From Telmatactis stephensoni (Eukaryota; Cnidaria; Anthozoa; Actiniaria; Isophelliidae), in assembly GCA_029948255.1 (NCBI GenBank), contig JALIZF010000991.1:1-64000 (forward strand): a stretch of DNA of 64,000 nt. Direction: 5' to 3'. Made by a program: the position numbers and the translations under genes. Under the pieces are notes generated by a model, which saw nothing but the letters and a program-made list of their open reading frames with translations, had not been told where the DNA came from and made no database searches. This document shows, piece after piece, positions 13,138 through 30,019 of the stretch (within the stretch, counting starts at the first letter, position 1; each line of letters opens with the position of its first letter).

Positions 13138-16100
13138 TCATGTGATTCCATAATGTTCTTGTAGATAATCCAATACGGCTGTTGTACTTTTTAATGCATT
13201 GAAAACTCTTTTCTCTAGATGTTATGAAAAATAAAACAAAAATATATACAAGATTTAATCTGTATTTCTATTTCATCTGCTCTAACATCAACTACCGGTA
13301 GTACAGATTCCATGAGATTGCAAAACAACAACAAAACATGGGGAGTACTCAGTACAGTATAGTGAAATTTGACCAACAACAGCAAGTGTTATTAAAAGCT
13401 AAGACAGCAGTAGTTGTTGGAAACTCTGCCAATGCTTGCACTTCTGAAGACCAGTATAAATTTATGGCATGGCTTGGTCACAGAAATATGGAACTTTTAA
13501 TGCCACAATAGAACTGGTCTTCAGAAGTGCAAGCAAGTGTATAGCCCATTGTGAATGATACTAAGGACACTTTCCATTTAGTGGAACCAACCGGCCAGAA
13601 TGGCCTGATTTCTTAGGACTGATTCCAGCCAGAGCTAGGAATTGACATGTACCATTAATATTTAAGAACTGGCCATTCTGGCCAGCTGGTTCCACCAAAT
13701 GGAAAACACCCTAAGTTGATTATTTCAAACCTGCTTTTGAAGTTACTCTATCCAACATGTAAATAAGGTGGTGATGGAAAGCAGAAAATGGAGTTCCAAG
13801 AGATGATGAAATTTCAAGCTTAAGATAAAAATAAATGAATTTTACTATATATTTCTGAATTAAAAAAGTCAACAAATGTTCCTGGGAGTGTTTAATAACT
13901 ATTATTTCTTTGAGTACTAAGTAATGTTCACAGAGAAACTGATACACACAGTAGCTCGTTTCTCTTAATAGGCCATGACAATTATGTACTATTCTTTATT
14001 CTTTGAATTCTAATATCTTTCAATGTTAATCTTTTAGAGATTTGCTCTTGTTCATGCATGCTAAAATATTACTCTTTTAATTAAATTTGTGGCCTGTCAT
14101 TGTTTGATAGCCTGTGTCACATCAAAACTGGTGTTTAGTCTGGTTGTGGTGCAGGTTAATGTCTGATACTAAGCTTTGCTTTGAAGCAAATATATAACCG
14201 TAAATATTAGAAAAAATGGCTAAATTATGTATGATTCCTGAAGAACTTGTGGCAGTGATATAGGGGCAAAATATGATCGTGATGGAGAGAAATGCAGAAA
14301 TGATCCTGCAACATACCCAATCAGATATACATTTCCTAGGTGTATGTTCAAAGCCTGCATACATTGCTGGATTGTTAAGAATTCCTTGAGCTGCCATGAC
14401 ACCTAATGTTAGAAAGAACAGTTAAATAAATAATGATGTTCAAGTGATTTTATTTACAAACCACAATAAAGTGAAGCAGTAAACTTGTACATTTATAAAA
14501 AAGAAATTCAAATAGCCTGCTAATTTGTATTATACTGTACTAATTTGGGGTACTTTCAATTGACCATATTCTGGAATGACAACGCCAAATAACATCCCAT
14601 AATTTACTGCAGAGTGGGAATTATCCACAGTAAAATGACAAGACTCCTTGTTTTGTTATAATAATTTAATTATCATAAAGTTATAAGAAGCAATTTTTAA
14701 TTTATAAAGGATTTAATTTATTCTGGAATAAGCAATTTCAAGTGACTATAATTCTGTGTATTTCTATTCCAGAATGGGGCCAATTGAATGTGCCCTTAGT
14801 AGTTCACCTGGAAATTATTTACAAGTATCATTGCCTATCAATTTACAGAGTATAGGACTTATAGTAGTTACATTATTCAATAAAACGAACTGTTCAAGAA
14901 AAGCTCTCTTACCATTAACTCCTGTCTTTTCATAAACCTTTAAAATATCAGCTTCAGTTTTGATATCGCCATTGGCAACAACAGGGACATGTACACTTTC
15001 TTTTACCTGCAGTACATTGTATATGAAGTTAGAATTGGTCAACTTATATTAATAGCAAAAATCATTGCATTCAAGCACCATTTTTTCCAACTTTGGTTCT
15101 AAAAATTGTTTTTTTTCTGATCCATCAGTTAACCTTTGGGGGCAAATTTATACAAATTTAATATGCAAATACGTGGTTGAATTGAATATTAAGCTCCACC
15201 TCCAAAATGATTGATGGATTGAAAATACTTAATGGGCTGCAATGCAGTAAATAAGATATTAATGATAATACTTGACTTACCAACTTTACGACATCCCAAT
15301 TTGGTGGTTCGTGTCTTTGTTGAACTGTTCTTGCGTGTACACTTATCCATGATACACCAACACTTTCTGCTTGTTTACATAATTCTACCGTCTTTCTAAT
15401 AATGAAAGAATGTGATATTTTCATCAATCCACATCTTTTTCTCACTTCACGCCACATTTGCTAAATCAGCCTATTATCCCTAAGAGCTGCATGCAAGGTG
15501 AATTTAGTGATTGGCAACTGGATTAGTTGAAAGACCTTTAATTGCTACTGAAAAAAATACACCCATATGATATACATTGTACACCCTAACCCCCCCCCCC
15601 CCTTTTGGGTAGGTACCTTTTGGGTAGGTACCAACTTGACTGCCTCCCCTCCTCTTGGGGTACCAACCACTTATGGACTGCTTATTAGCCAAATATCTAC
15701 TTATTGTACAATGCAGATAGCCATACATATACAACTGAATACATACCTTGGATCTTTATCGATTCTTATTTTTATAGAAACAGGTATATCAGGAACTCTT
15801 GACTTGGTTTGTTTCACCATGTCACTTATTAATTCTGGTTTTCTAAGGAGACATGCACCATATCCATCCTGCATAGCCCATCTAAAATAATATACAAAAC
15901 TACTATTAATATTTAATAAATTATTATTAAGCAATAATGGAATATTCTACAACCTTCCATAGCAACAAACAAATAACAGTTTTGTTCACTACTACATTAA
16001 TAATAAACATATAGTATATATACCTCTGTGGACATCCACAGTTTACTCCGACACCATCAGCAAACCTGTTAAAATGTATCAAAAACTGGTTTTAGTGTTC

Positions 16101-17741
16101 ATGTCATCCTTGGGAGACTCAGGGAGAAAGTTGAAAGGATGCCCTGAGCATCCTTGTACCCCTTTCCCTTTATCTCCCTTGGCTAGCTTCCCCCAGCCTT
16201 TTCTTCCTGGGTCACTAAAGATGCATGAATATATTTGTATATATATGTATGAGGGCCACAGGGTCATCGGCAAAAGCTGTCACGTGTCACCCTCTTTAAA
16301 TAAAGTTTATTATTTTATTATTATTTATTGTTATATATGAGGATAAAATTATTATGACCCTTGAATTTTTTGGCCATGTTTTTGTAGGACACCACATGGA
16401 GGTCTAAAACCCTGACCCTCTTTAAGATGCTAAATTTCAAAAAAATACACACCTTGTTTACTGTATCCTGCTTTATAATAAATAAATTTTATACTGAAAG
16501 ATATACCATGAAAAGGAACATTGTCATGGTAACTGTACCAATACTGTCACCTCACATTGTTGTCATGGTAACCATTAATGCAGTACTCCACATTTACCTT
16601 CATACACACGTACTAGCCTGTGTAGTGGCCTTAAGGGGAAGGGGAGGGGAGGGGACCAGTCCCCTCCCCCTCCCTTCCCCCTCCCTTTCCCAGGGAGGGC
16701 CGCTATGCAGGCTACTTGAAAGAGACTGCCACCTTATTTCAAAGCCTTCACTATTTTGATATAAGACTTACTTTGCTACCAGTTCTGAAGCATCAGCAAA
16801 GTCTTTGGCACAACTTGCAGCAAATTGGACAATCAATGGGCGGTCACCTTAAATGTCAGAAAAATGAATGAATGGATAATAATTATAATAATCAACTTTA
16901 TTTAATTAAAGAGGGTAACACTTAACAGTAGAAAACTGACAAACCTGTGGCCCTCAATGAATGAATGAATGAATGAATGAATGACGAATGGAGGAATGAT
17001 TAATTGAATAAATTAATTAATTAATAAATAAATTATTAATTGAATGGATGGATGGGTGGATAAGTGAGTGAATGAATGTAAATAAACAAGTAAATGAACA
17101 ACTGATTTTATTGACTGATCAAAACAACAAAACAACTGACCATATACAAATAAACATTCACTTGTACCTGAATTTGTAGTAAATTCATTATCTCTTGCCT
17201 TTTGTGATTTGACAAAGGAATCAGATATTATCATAGGTGTGTAGCATAGGTCACATCCATACCTGACGTCGGAAAAATATTACAATAGTTTAATCACATA
17301 CACTGTCAGCTTACTTTCGAAACCATACCATTGCACTGCTTTCACTTTCATGGCGTAAGATCGTTTGCCATCAGCTGTTTGCCATTTATCACGATCAAAA
17401 TTTTGACAGCAGAACTATCCGATTCCTTCATAAGCTAATACGTTCTAATGGCAAAATGCAGTTGACAAATGAAATCAAATAAGCTTCTAAGCTTATCAAA
17501 TTACTTTAATTAAAGCTTTGAAGAACTATGGAAGAATATAAGCTTACCTTCTCACCAATTCTCTGAATGGAAGTCTGTAAAAATATAAAACACTCAATCG
17601 TTATTACAAGTTAAAATGTCGATGATCAAATACAGATACTAACTTTGAGTATCTGACCATAGGAGCACATATTCTTACGATATCTTTTTCTTCAAACAGT
17701 TGCAAAGGTTTGACATAATTTTTTTCCACTTCGTCCACCAT
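13138..17741 (-). CDS. DUS4L: tRNA-dihydrouridine synthase 4-like, 11 exons
   Basis: Exons from 5' to 3' are 17644-17741, 17548-17574, 17168-17262, 16772-16847, 16024-16065, 15747-15881, 15281-15395, 14913-15006, 14317-14402, 13731-13818 and 13138-13214. They join in frame to 310 residues (human about 317). The enzyme reduces uridine to dihydrouridine in tRNA using FMN and NADPH. Visible landmarks are CAPMVRYSK at 24-33, CDLCYTPM, FTTNSGDRPLIVQFAA, the NCGCP motif at 107-111 whose last Cys (110) is the conserved catalytic one, GVSWISVHART, VVANGDI and NGVMAAQGILNNPAMYAG in the FMN-binding barrel. The last exon (EKRVFNAL to HYGIT) is short; it is needed to match the family C-terminus, because reading through the preceding donor gives an early stop. 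Exon 2 is only 27 nt. The 5' end faces the p38 gene. Confidence 0.95.
13434..13534. repeat. Inverted repeat with GCTTGCACTTCTGAAGACCA arms
   Basis: Arms of 22 bp (13434-13455 and 13513-13534) are exact inverted copies around a loop of about 57 bp, in the last intron of DUS4L. Confidence 0.8.
13566..13710. repeat. MITE with 40-bp inverted ends and CTAAG target duplication
   Basis: Left GTGGAACCAACCGGCCAGAA and right GGCCAGCTGGTTCCAC are parts of about 40-bp inverted ends with a few mismatches. CTAAG flanks the element on both sides (13561-13565 and 13711-13715), as a 5-bp target-site duplication would. It sits in the last DUS4L intron. Confidence 0.7.
16251..16336 (+). repeat. Retroposon 3' end, copy 1
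   Basis: GAGGGCCACAGGG is followed by a small hairpin (CGGC-AAAA-GCTG), then GTGTCACCCTCTTTAAATAAAG and an A+T microsatellite tail. Two other copies share this plan. Located in DUS4L intron 4 (16066-16771). Confidence 0.65.
16873..16955 (-). repeat. Retroposon 3' end, copy 2
   Basis: Read on the minus strand: GAGGGCCACAGG, a hairpin (CAGT-TTTCT-ACTG), GTGTTACCCTC, then TTAAATAAAG and a TTATTAT tail. TGAA-type repeats lie on both sides, suggesting insertion into a TGAA microsatellite. In a DUS4L intron. Confidence 0.65.
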
Positions 17742-18141
17742 CTTGGATTTCACCCATCATTCCTAGCAAACTTCGTAAGGGCACAAAATCAAAATAAGGT
17801 TCCCTTTGTTGTTGGGTCGATATTTTGTTAATAAAACCAAAACTTTTTTTTAAAATAATGCTTACAAGGTATGATTCTGCTGCTTTATTCAAACAAATAG
17901 TAGAAAGAATATATTTTTATCTTGAGATATATATATTCAAAATTTATTCAGGTACTTTATTCGTGAGGTGCTGAATTCGAGTGTCTGCGCAAAACTGTCC
18001 CAGTTTCGTGTTGCTATGCGCACTTCCTTGCAGACGCTGAAGAAGCAGAATGTTCTAAAAAGTACCTGCAAATTTCTACATTTTTATTCCCTTTTTTCTG
18101 GATTTGAACCTTGGATTTACTGTTAAATTAAGAATTTAGAT
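17742..18141. promoter_or_regulatory. Shared head-to-head promoter region of DUS4L and p38
   Basis: The start codons of DUS4L (minus) and p38 (plus) are separated by 400 bp, with no room for separate distant promoters unless they lie in the other gene. Two TGCGCA half-sites (17986-17991 and 18017-18022), which resemble half an NRF1 site, lie in the middle. No TATA box is obvious. A bidirectional promoter is inferred from layout only. Confidence 0.5.
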
Positions 18142-25146
<7,005 letters not shown>

Positions 25147-25622
25147 TATAAATTTATCTCACCTATGTGTCTGTATGTACTGTACATGAACAGCAAATTC
25201 TGCAAGTAGACAACTCTGGCTTACCCTGGGTACCAGAGGCCCCAGAGGGATTAGGGGTACCAGAGGCCCTAGCGGGCCCCCTCCCCCTCTCTTTCTCCTC
25301 CCCAATTCCTGTCGGGCCTCTGGTACCCAGGGTAACTCTGGCAAAGCAAACAATAGCCCCTTTTTTCTTTGACAGACCTTGACAAAGTGTTCTTCTTTCT
25401 TCGAATTTTTTTTAGTTTCTGTAAAGGCCCTCCCATATGAACAAGTTTTCTAGGAAAAATTTTCCATAGATGGCAAATAGATTTTCTCCATCTACACAAG
25501 CAAATGCATTTGTTGTATGAAATTTAGTCAAATTTTCTCATCGGCCACACAAACAAAAATTAATTAGATGTGTTTGCTTCTTCTTACTTTAAAATTGTGT
25601 ACCGTGAGCTTTCAAGGGTAAT

Positions 25623-25759
25623 AGAGTGGTTTTCGTATGAGTGGGAACACTGTACGGTTACGATACGATACGGTTACGGCATGAATTTCGAATGTTTTTT
25701 ATAGCAACTACAGCTACGATACGGTAAAGTAAGTTTCCCACTCATACGAAAACGACTCT
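25623..25759. repeat. MITE, AGAGTGGTTTTCGTATGAG subfamily, copy 1
   Basis: AGAGTGGTTTTCGTATGAGT and CACTCATACGAAAACGACTCT are inverted ends; the interior is built of ACGATACGGTTACGG units. It differs from the ATTTCGTATGA subfamily by GGTTTTCG in place of AGATTTCG. Confidence 0.85.
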
Positions 25760-25850
25760 ATGGGTAACCTAACACCGGCACCAACGTCAGATACGGACTT
25801 GATAACATTACGGTACGGATTCCGTCAAAAATGCAAGAAACAGACCTGAT

Positions 25851-25995
25851 AGAGTGGTTTTCGTATGAGTGGGAACACTGTACGGTTACGATACGATACG
25901 GTTACAGCATGAATTTCGAATGTTTTTATAGCAACTGATACTGGTACAGTTACGATACGGTACGGTACGTTTCCCACTCATACGAAAACGACTCT
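25851..25995. repeat. MITE, AGAGTGGTTTTCGTATGAG subfamily, copy 2
   Basis: Nearly identical to the copy about 90 bp upstream and in the same orientation. Its right end runs directly into the tandem array that follows. Confidence 0.85.
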
Positions 25996-25999
25996 AACG

Positions 26000-26745
26000 T
26001 TACAGTACGGACATGCAAAACCTAACAGTCAAGAACGCAAGACACAGACCTGATAACGTAACGGTACAGATATGTAAAACCTAACACAGTCAAGAACGCA
26101 AGACAGACCTGATAACGTAACGGTACAGATATGTAAGACCTAATTCGGTCAAAAACGCAAGATAGACCTCATAACGTTACAGTACGGACATGCAAAACCT
26201 AACACCGTCAAGAACGCAAGACACAAACCTGATAACGTAACGGTACTGATATGTAAAACCTAATTCGGTCAAAAAACGCAAGACAGAGACCTCATAACGT
26301 TACAGTACGGACATGCAAAACCTAACACAGTCAAGAACGCAAGACACAAACCTGATAACGTAACGGTACAGATATGTAAAACCTAATTCGGTAAAAAACG
26401 CAAGACAGACCTCATAACGTTACGGTGAGGATATGCAAAACCTAACACCGTCAAGAACACAAGACAGAGACCTGATAACGTAACGGTACTGATATGTAAA
26501 ACCTAATTCGGTCAAAAACGCAAGACAGACCTCATAACGTTACAGTACGGACATGCAAAACCTAACACCGTCAAGAACGCAAGACACAAACCTGATAACG
26601 TAACGGTACTGATATGTAAAACCTAATTCGGTCAAAAAACGCAAGACAGAGACCTCATAACGTTACGGTACGGATATGCAAAACCTAACAACGTCAAGAA
26701 CGCAAGACACAGGCCTTGCAATGCGGTTACGGTACGAATATGCAA
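26000..26745. repeat. Tandem array of about 60-bp half-units (about 120-bp higher-order unit)
   Basis: Two alternating half-units repeat about six times. One contains AACGTTACAGTACGGACATG, AACCTAACACCGTCAAGAAC and GCAAGACACAAACC; the other AACGTAACGGTACTGATATG, AACCTAATTCGGTCAAAAAC and GCAAGACAGACCTC. The core ACGTTACGGTACGG resembles the interior of the adjacent MITEs. Confidence 0.85.
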
Positions 26746-28047
26746 AACACATTTTCGAGTGACAATCCATTCACAAACAAAAATAAATTGTCAAAGAAAA
26801 TTTATCATAGAAAATTTGTTCGTAATCTATTCATTACATAATCTATTCATTACATGTAAAAGATGTAGAAAGTAGCTCTTATTCATGCTTAAAATTATTG
26901 AAGCTGTTTTGGATTTGTGACCCATTTTGCTTTACAGCGGTTTTCTGTATTCTGCGAACCCTGAGTATATAGAGTATATATTAGCTATACTATCATTTTG
27001 GTTCTTCGTATTAGTGATTTTTACTTTTGATTGACAGAAGCAAAAACACAAATTAGCGATTGGCGTTTGAAAATCGGAATTCGAAGAATACCGAAAACCG
27101 CAGTAAATTGTCAAGCTATTGCCAAAATTGAAATACAAATTCAAATACTCATAAATAAAAGAAAGGGCAATTAAATTAGAAATGTCAGCAGTGGATTGAC
27201 CAATTTTATAGGAGGTGGAGAACCCCCGCCCCCCTGAGAAAAAGGACTCAAAGTCATCTCAGGAGGGCGTGTGCACCCCCTGCACCCCTCCCCTGAATCT
27301 AGCAATTATTGCATTGTGGCAAACCAGCTGTATGTTGTCCCTAAATGGCTTTAGTCTCAGCCAGACAATAAAAGATACTACAAGTTATGAAGGTAAGCAT
27401 TTTTTATTCGCAAAAGCACCAATTTACATAAAACAAAATATTACTGTTGCAACAGCACCACTAATGAAGAGCTCTGGGATACTACGTTGGTGAGCTTGGG
27501 TTTCCTGTGTTTGGAAATCTCTACCAGCAACACAGGAAACCCAACAAAAAATCCTTGGACAATCAAGGAGAAGCTTTTGAAGCTAAGGAGGCTTAAGGCT
27601 TAACATAGGCAACTTTGAGTGCCGGTGTATGTAATGATGAACATATTTGATACAAATAGTGTAATTACTGGAGGCTAGCATAAGCTCTGGATTGGAGGTA
27701 TAATTTTCACTAGGATGATTAAAATACTACAGTACATTAGTATAATACACCTTCGTGCCTTATAACCTCGATGTGCGGGGCAGCATGTTCAGTTAGGGGT
27801 GGGGGAGGATCATCACTTTGATCATAAAAGTAAATATAGGACTCGGCCTTTGTCTGCGCGCAGCCTTAATCCAAATGTGGGAACCTCGTCATAACTATCT
27901 GTAATAGGTATTTGGAATAAAATACTAGTGTCTATATATGCTCTTACAATTGATGAGCATAACTTGGTTTCTTCTGCAGGTACCGGTCACAGTATTAGTA
28001 ATTCAAAAGAAACAGCAAAAGACTCCAAGTTATAAAATAGAACGAAT

Positions 28048-28502
28048 CTAACAAAGAACAATAGGAGTGGCGGTACATGCAAAGACCATAACTGGCTCCC
28101 GTAGATAGGCCGTGAAGTCCTGTGTTTTGGAATCCGATCCAGAATCCGAGGTGATCTGGGATACGGAATCCACAGATGTACTGTTATCTTGGCCCCTGAC
28201 GAGCTGATCATTGTTTTCGCGTAAAGAATTATTCACCAGATCACTTTGCATTGGTCTTTTGCGAGAAGTGAGCCTTAAAGATTCTACAAAATACATATAG
28301 TATAATCGGTACAATAGCAAGGCTACCGTCAGGGCGTTTTTGCCTGTGAAGTAGATATGAATCTCGCTTAAAACGTCGAACTTGATTAACAGAACCAGGC
28401 GAAGAATCAAGAAAGGACCATCCTGCACGATAAGTGGGACTAGAATTTGAAGCAGGTCTGCTGATAGCAAGAATTTACGCTTTGGTGTGTCTACCTTTGC
28501 AC
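28048..28502 (-). pseudogene. Isolated C-terminal exon of a TMEM26-like membrane protein
   Basis: An open frame of 150 codons ends at a stop at 28048. It begins at a possible acceptor at 28503 (GGTACAG) and has no initiating Met of its own. SADLLQILVPLIVQDGPFLI and the following RLVLLIKFDV, TGKNALTVALLLYRLYY segments align with the C-terminal part of vertebrate TMEM26 (SADLWNI, IQDGPFLVVRLILM, AAKNFLVVVLQLYRL), from memory. Three hydrophobic stretches are visible, followed by a polar tail of about 70 residues. I could not find the upstream exons in the 1.5 kb before the supervillin 3' end. It may be a relic, or the 3' end of a gene with an unrecognised structure. The frame itself is intact. 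Confidence 0.6.
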
Positions 28503-28901
28503 CTGTACCGCCACGCGCCCAGTCTCATAACTGCTGCTGCTGCTGCTCAGGCTATTGTTTTCAAGGAGTTTAAGGAGTAGCACGAACCTAATTATGATCT
28601 CTTGATTTGACACAAAAACGTTCTTGCACAACCGTACGTGATTCAAAAACTGCGCCAAAAACAATGGTTTAATTTAGTTCTAAGAAATTGTTGCTGAGGT
28701 CAGCGGTATCTCACGCATGCGCAGGTCTGAGTACGGACCTCATGGCGGAAAGATGATTTAGTTTTACTAAGTTAGTGTTTTCGAGACCTTTTTGTGGGCC
28801 AAAAGGCTCACACGCCTTTTATCTACTGAATCCAGAGTAATGGAACGGTTGAATAAACTACAAATTGTATAATAAATAAGTTATTAATTACCCAGGTAAT
28901 A

Positions 28902-29034
28902 GAGTACAAACACTAAAAGTGTGCAATATACTTTGCACTATTTAGTACTAAATAGCATTAATCAAACAATAGAATTTGCATAATTTAACACTATTTAGTA
29001 CTATTTATGTTGCACACTTTTAGTGTTTGTACTC
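28902..29034. repeat. MITE with GAGTACAAACACTAAAAG ends, copy 2
   Basis: GAGTACAAACACTAAAAGTG and CACTTTTAGTGTTTGTACTC are exact inverted ends; TTAGTACTA motifs lie inside. Relative of 10007-10120. Confidence 0.85.
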
Positions 29035-29172
29035 TACAGCTATGAATTTTTACTCGAAAAAACAGACAGCCGTATTACCTAATTAGTCGACTAATAGCAT
29101 ATTTATGACACAGATATCAGAATAAGTATCCTAAGATACTTTGCGAAACCCCAGTTTGGCTGATAGGAAACT

Positions 29173-29400
29173 TAAGCACGAGACGTTCTTGTCAACACGG
29201 TGTCGCGCGTACGTTTTTGATCGTGCGCACACCGTCATAGCTATAGATGATGTTCCCGTACGCGCGTCCTCACTAGAACGTTAGTTGAGGCCTTCTCACG
29301 TTCTAGATTTCATCTATGATGGCGCGCGCACCAACAAAAACGACCGCGTTGACAAAAACGTCTCATGCTTAAGTTACTCGCTTCTAGCGTTTACTCGGCG
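29173..29400. repeat. Inverted-repeat element with CTTAAGCACGAGACG arms
   Basis: CTTAAGCACGAGACGTTCTT near the left and AAAACGTCTCATGCTTAAG near 29370 are inverted, with CG-rich GTGCGCAC-type sequence between. A related single arm is at 45957-46035. Confidence 0.6.
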
Positions 29401-30019
29401 GAAACTGCAGACAGGCCTCAACAGCGCATGCTCACTCGAGGGGGTCGTAAGCTCCCGAGTAAACGCTCGAACGAGTGTCTTGTTAGTTCTTACAGAAGCA
29501 AGAGGCACGAATACTAATAAATAACAGTGATTTATTCCAACTACCATTTCATTTATTATAACTAGTGATTGCGTTTATTTGCAAAGCTTAAACAATTTGT
29601 ATAGAAACGTATTCGGCATTTCATGAGAATGACTTGATGCAAAATGACTTGATGCAAATTCCATTTTAATTGTCAAACCTAACGTTAAAGATTGCCTTAC
29701 AAAATTACTTTTTTTATAAATACAGACATTATAAATAATGAACAAATCAAAATGTTTATATTATATACTTACTAAGGAAAACCTAGAATTATTTATGCAC
29801 TTAATGTTTAGTTTCAAGATGGAATATGGTTGATATATTGATGGATGCTAGTATAAATCCAAATCCCCTCCCCTCCCCCACTTGCACTTCACTCCCCTCC
29901 CCTACTCCACTTGAATGATGCCCAAAGAGATCCTAGTATAAATATATGACAAAGAAATGACAAATCTGTGATGAATGCCGCTAGTGGTCGAACCTCCAGC
30001 CCTGTTTATCAATTCAAGT

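Larger units (their letters stand above)
25147..28047. other. Gene-free spacer after p38
   Basis: Contains two neighbouring MITE copies of the TTTCGTATGAG type (25623-25759, 25851-25995), a tandem array (26000-26745), low-complexity GC-rich patches (25220-25330 and 27215-27300), and a hairpin with GGGTTTCCTGTGTT arms (27497-27545). No coding exon is supported. Confidence 0.6.
28503..30019. other. Spacer between TMEM26-like exon and supervillin 3' end
   Basis: Holds two inverted-repeat elements (28902-29034 and about 29173-29400) and AT-rich DNA. AATAAA on the minus strand at about 29531-29557 could be the supervillin poly(A) signal, 460 bp past its stop. No further TMEM26 exons were recognised. 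Confidence 0.5.

Noticed and set aside
13720..13730. Early stop after the TSKAG residues taken as the DUS4L C-terminus
   Set aside because: A donor at 13730/13729 and an exon at 13138-13214 give the conserved family C-terminus in the correct phase.
15701..15934. Separate small gene starting MLNNNLLNINSS on the minus strand
   Set aside because: Only the part from 15881 down is coding, as DUS4L exon 6; the upstream residues are intron translation.
26000..26745. CRISPR-like array
   Set aside because: The units are contiguous with no unique spacers, and the surrounding DNA is an animal nuclear genome; it is a satellite-type tandem repeat.
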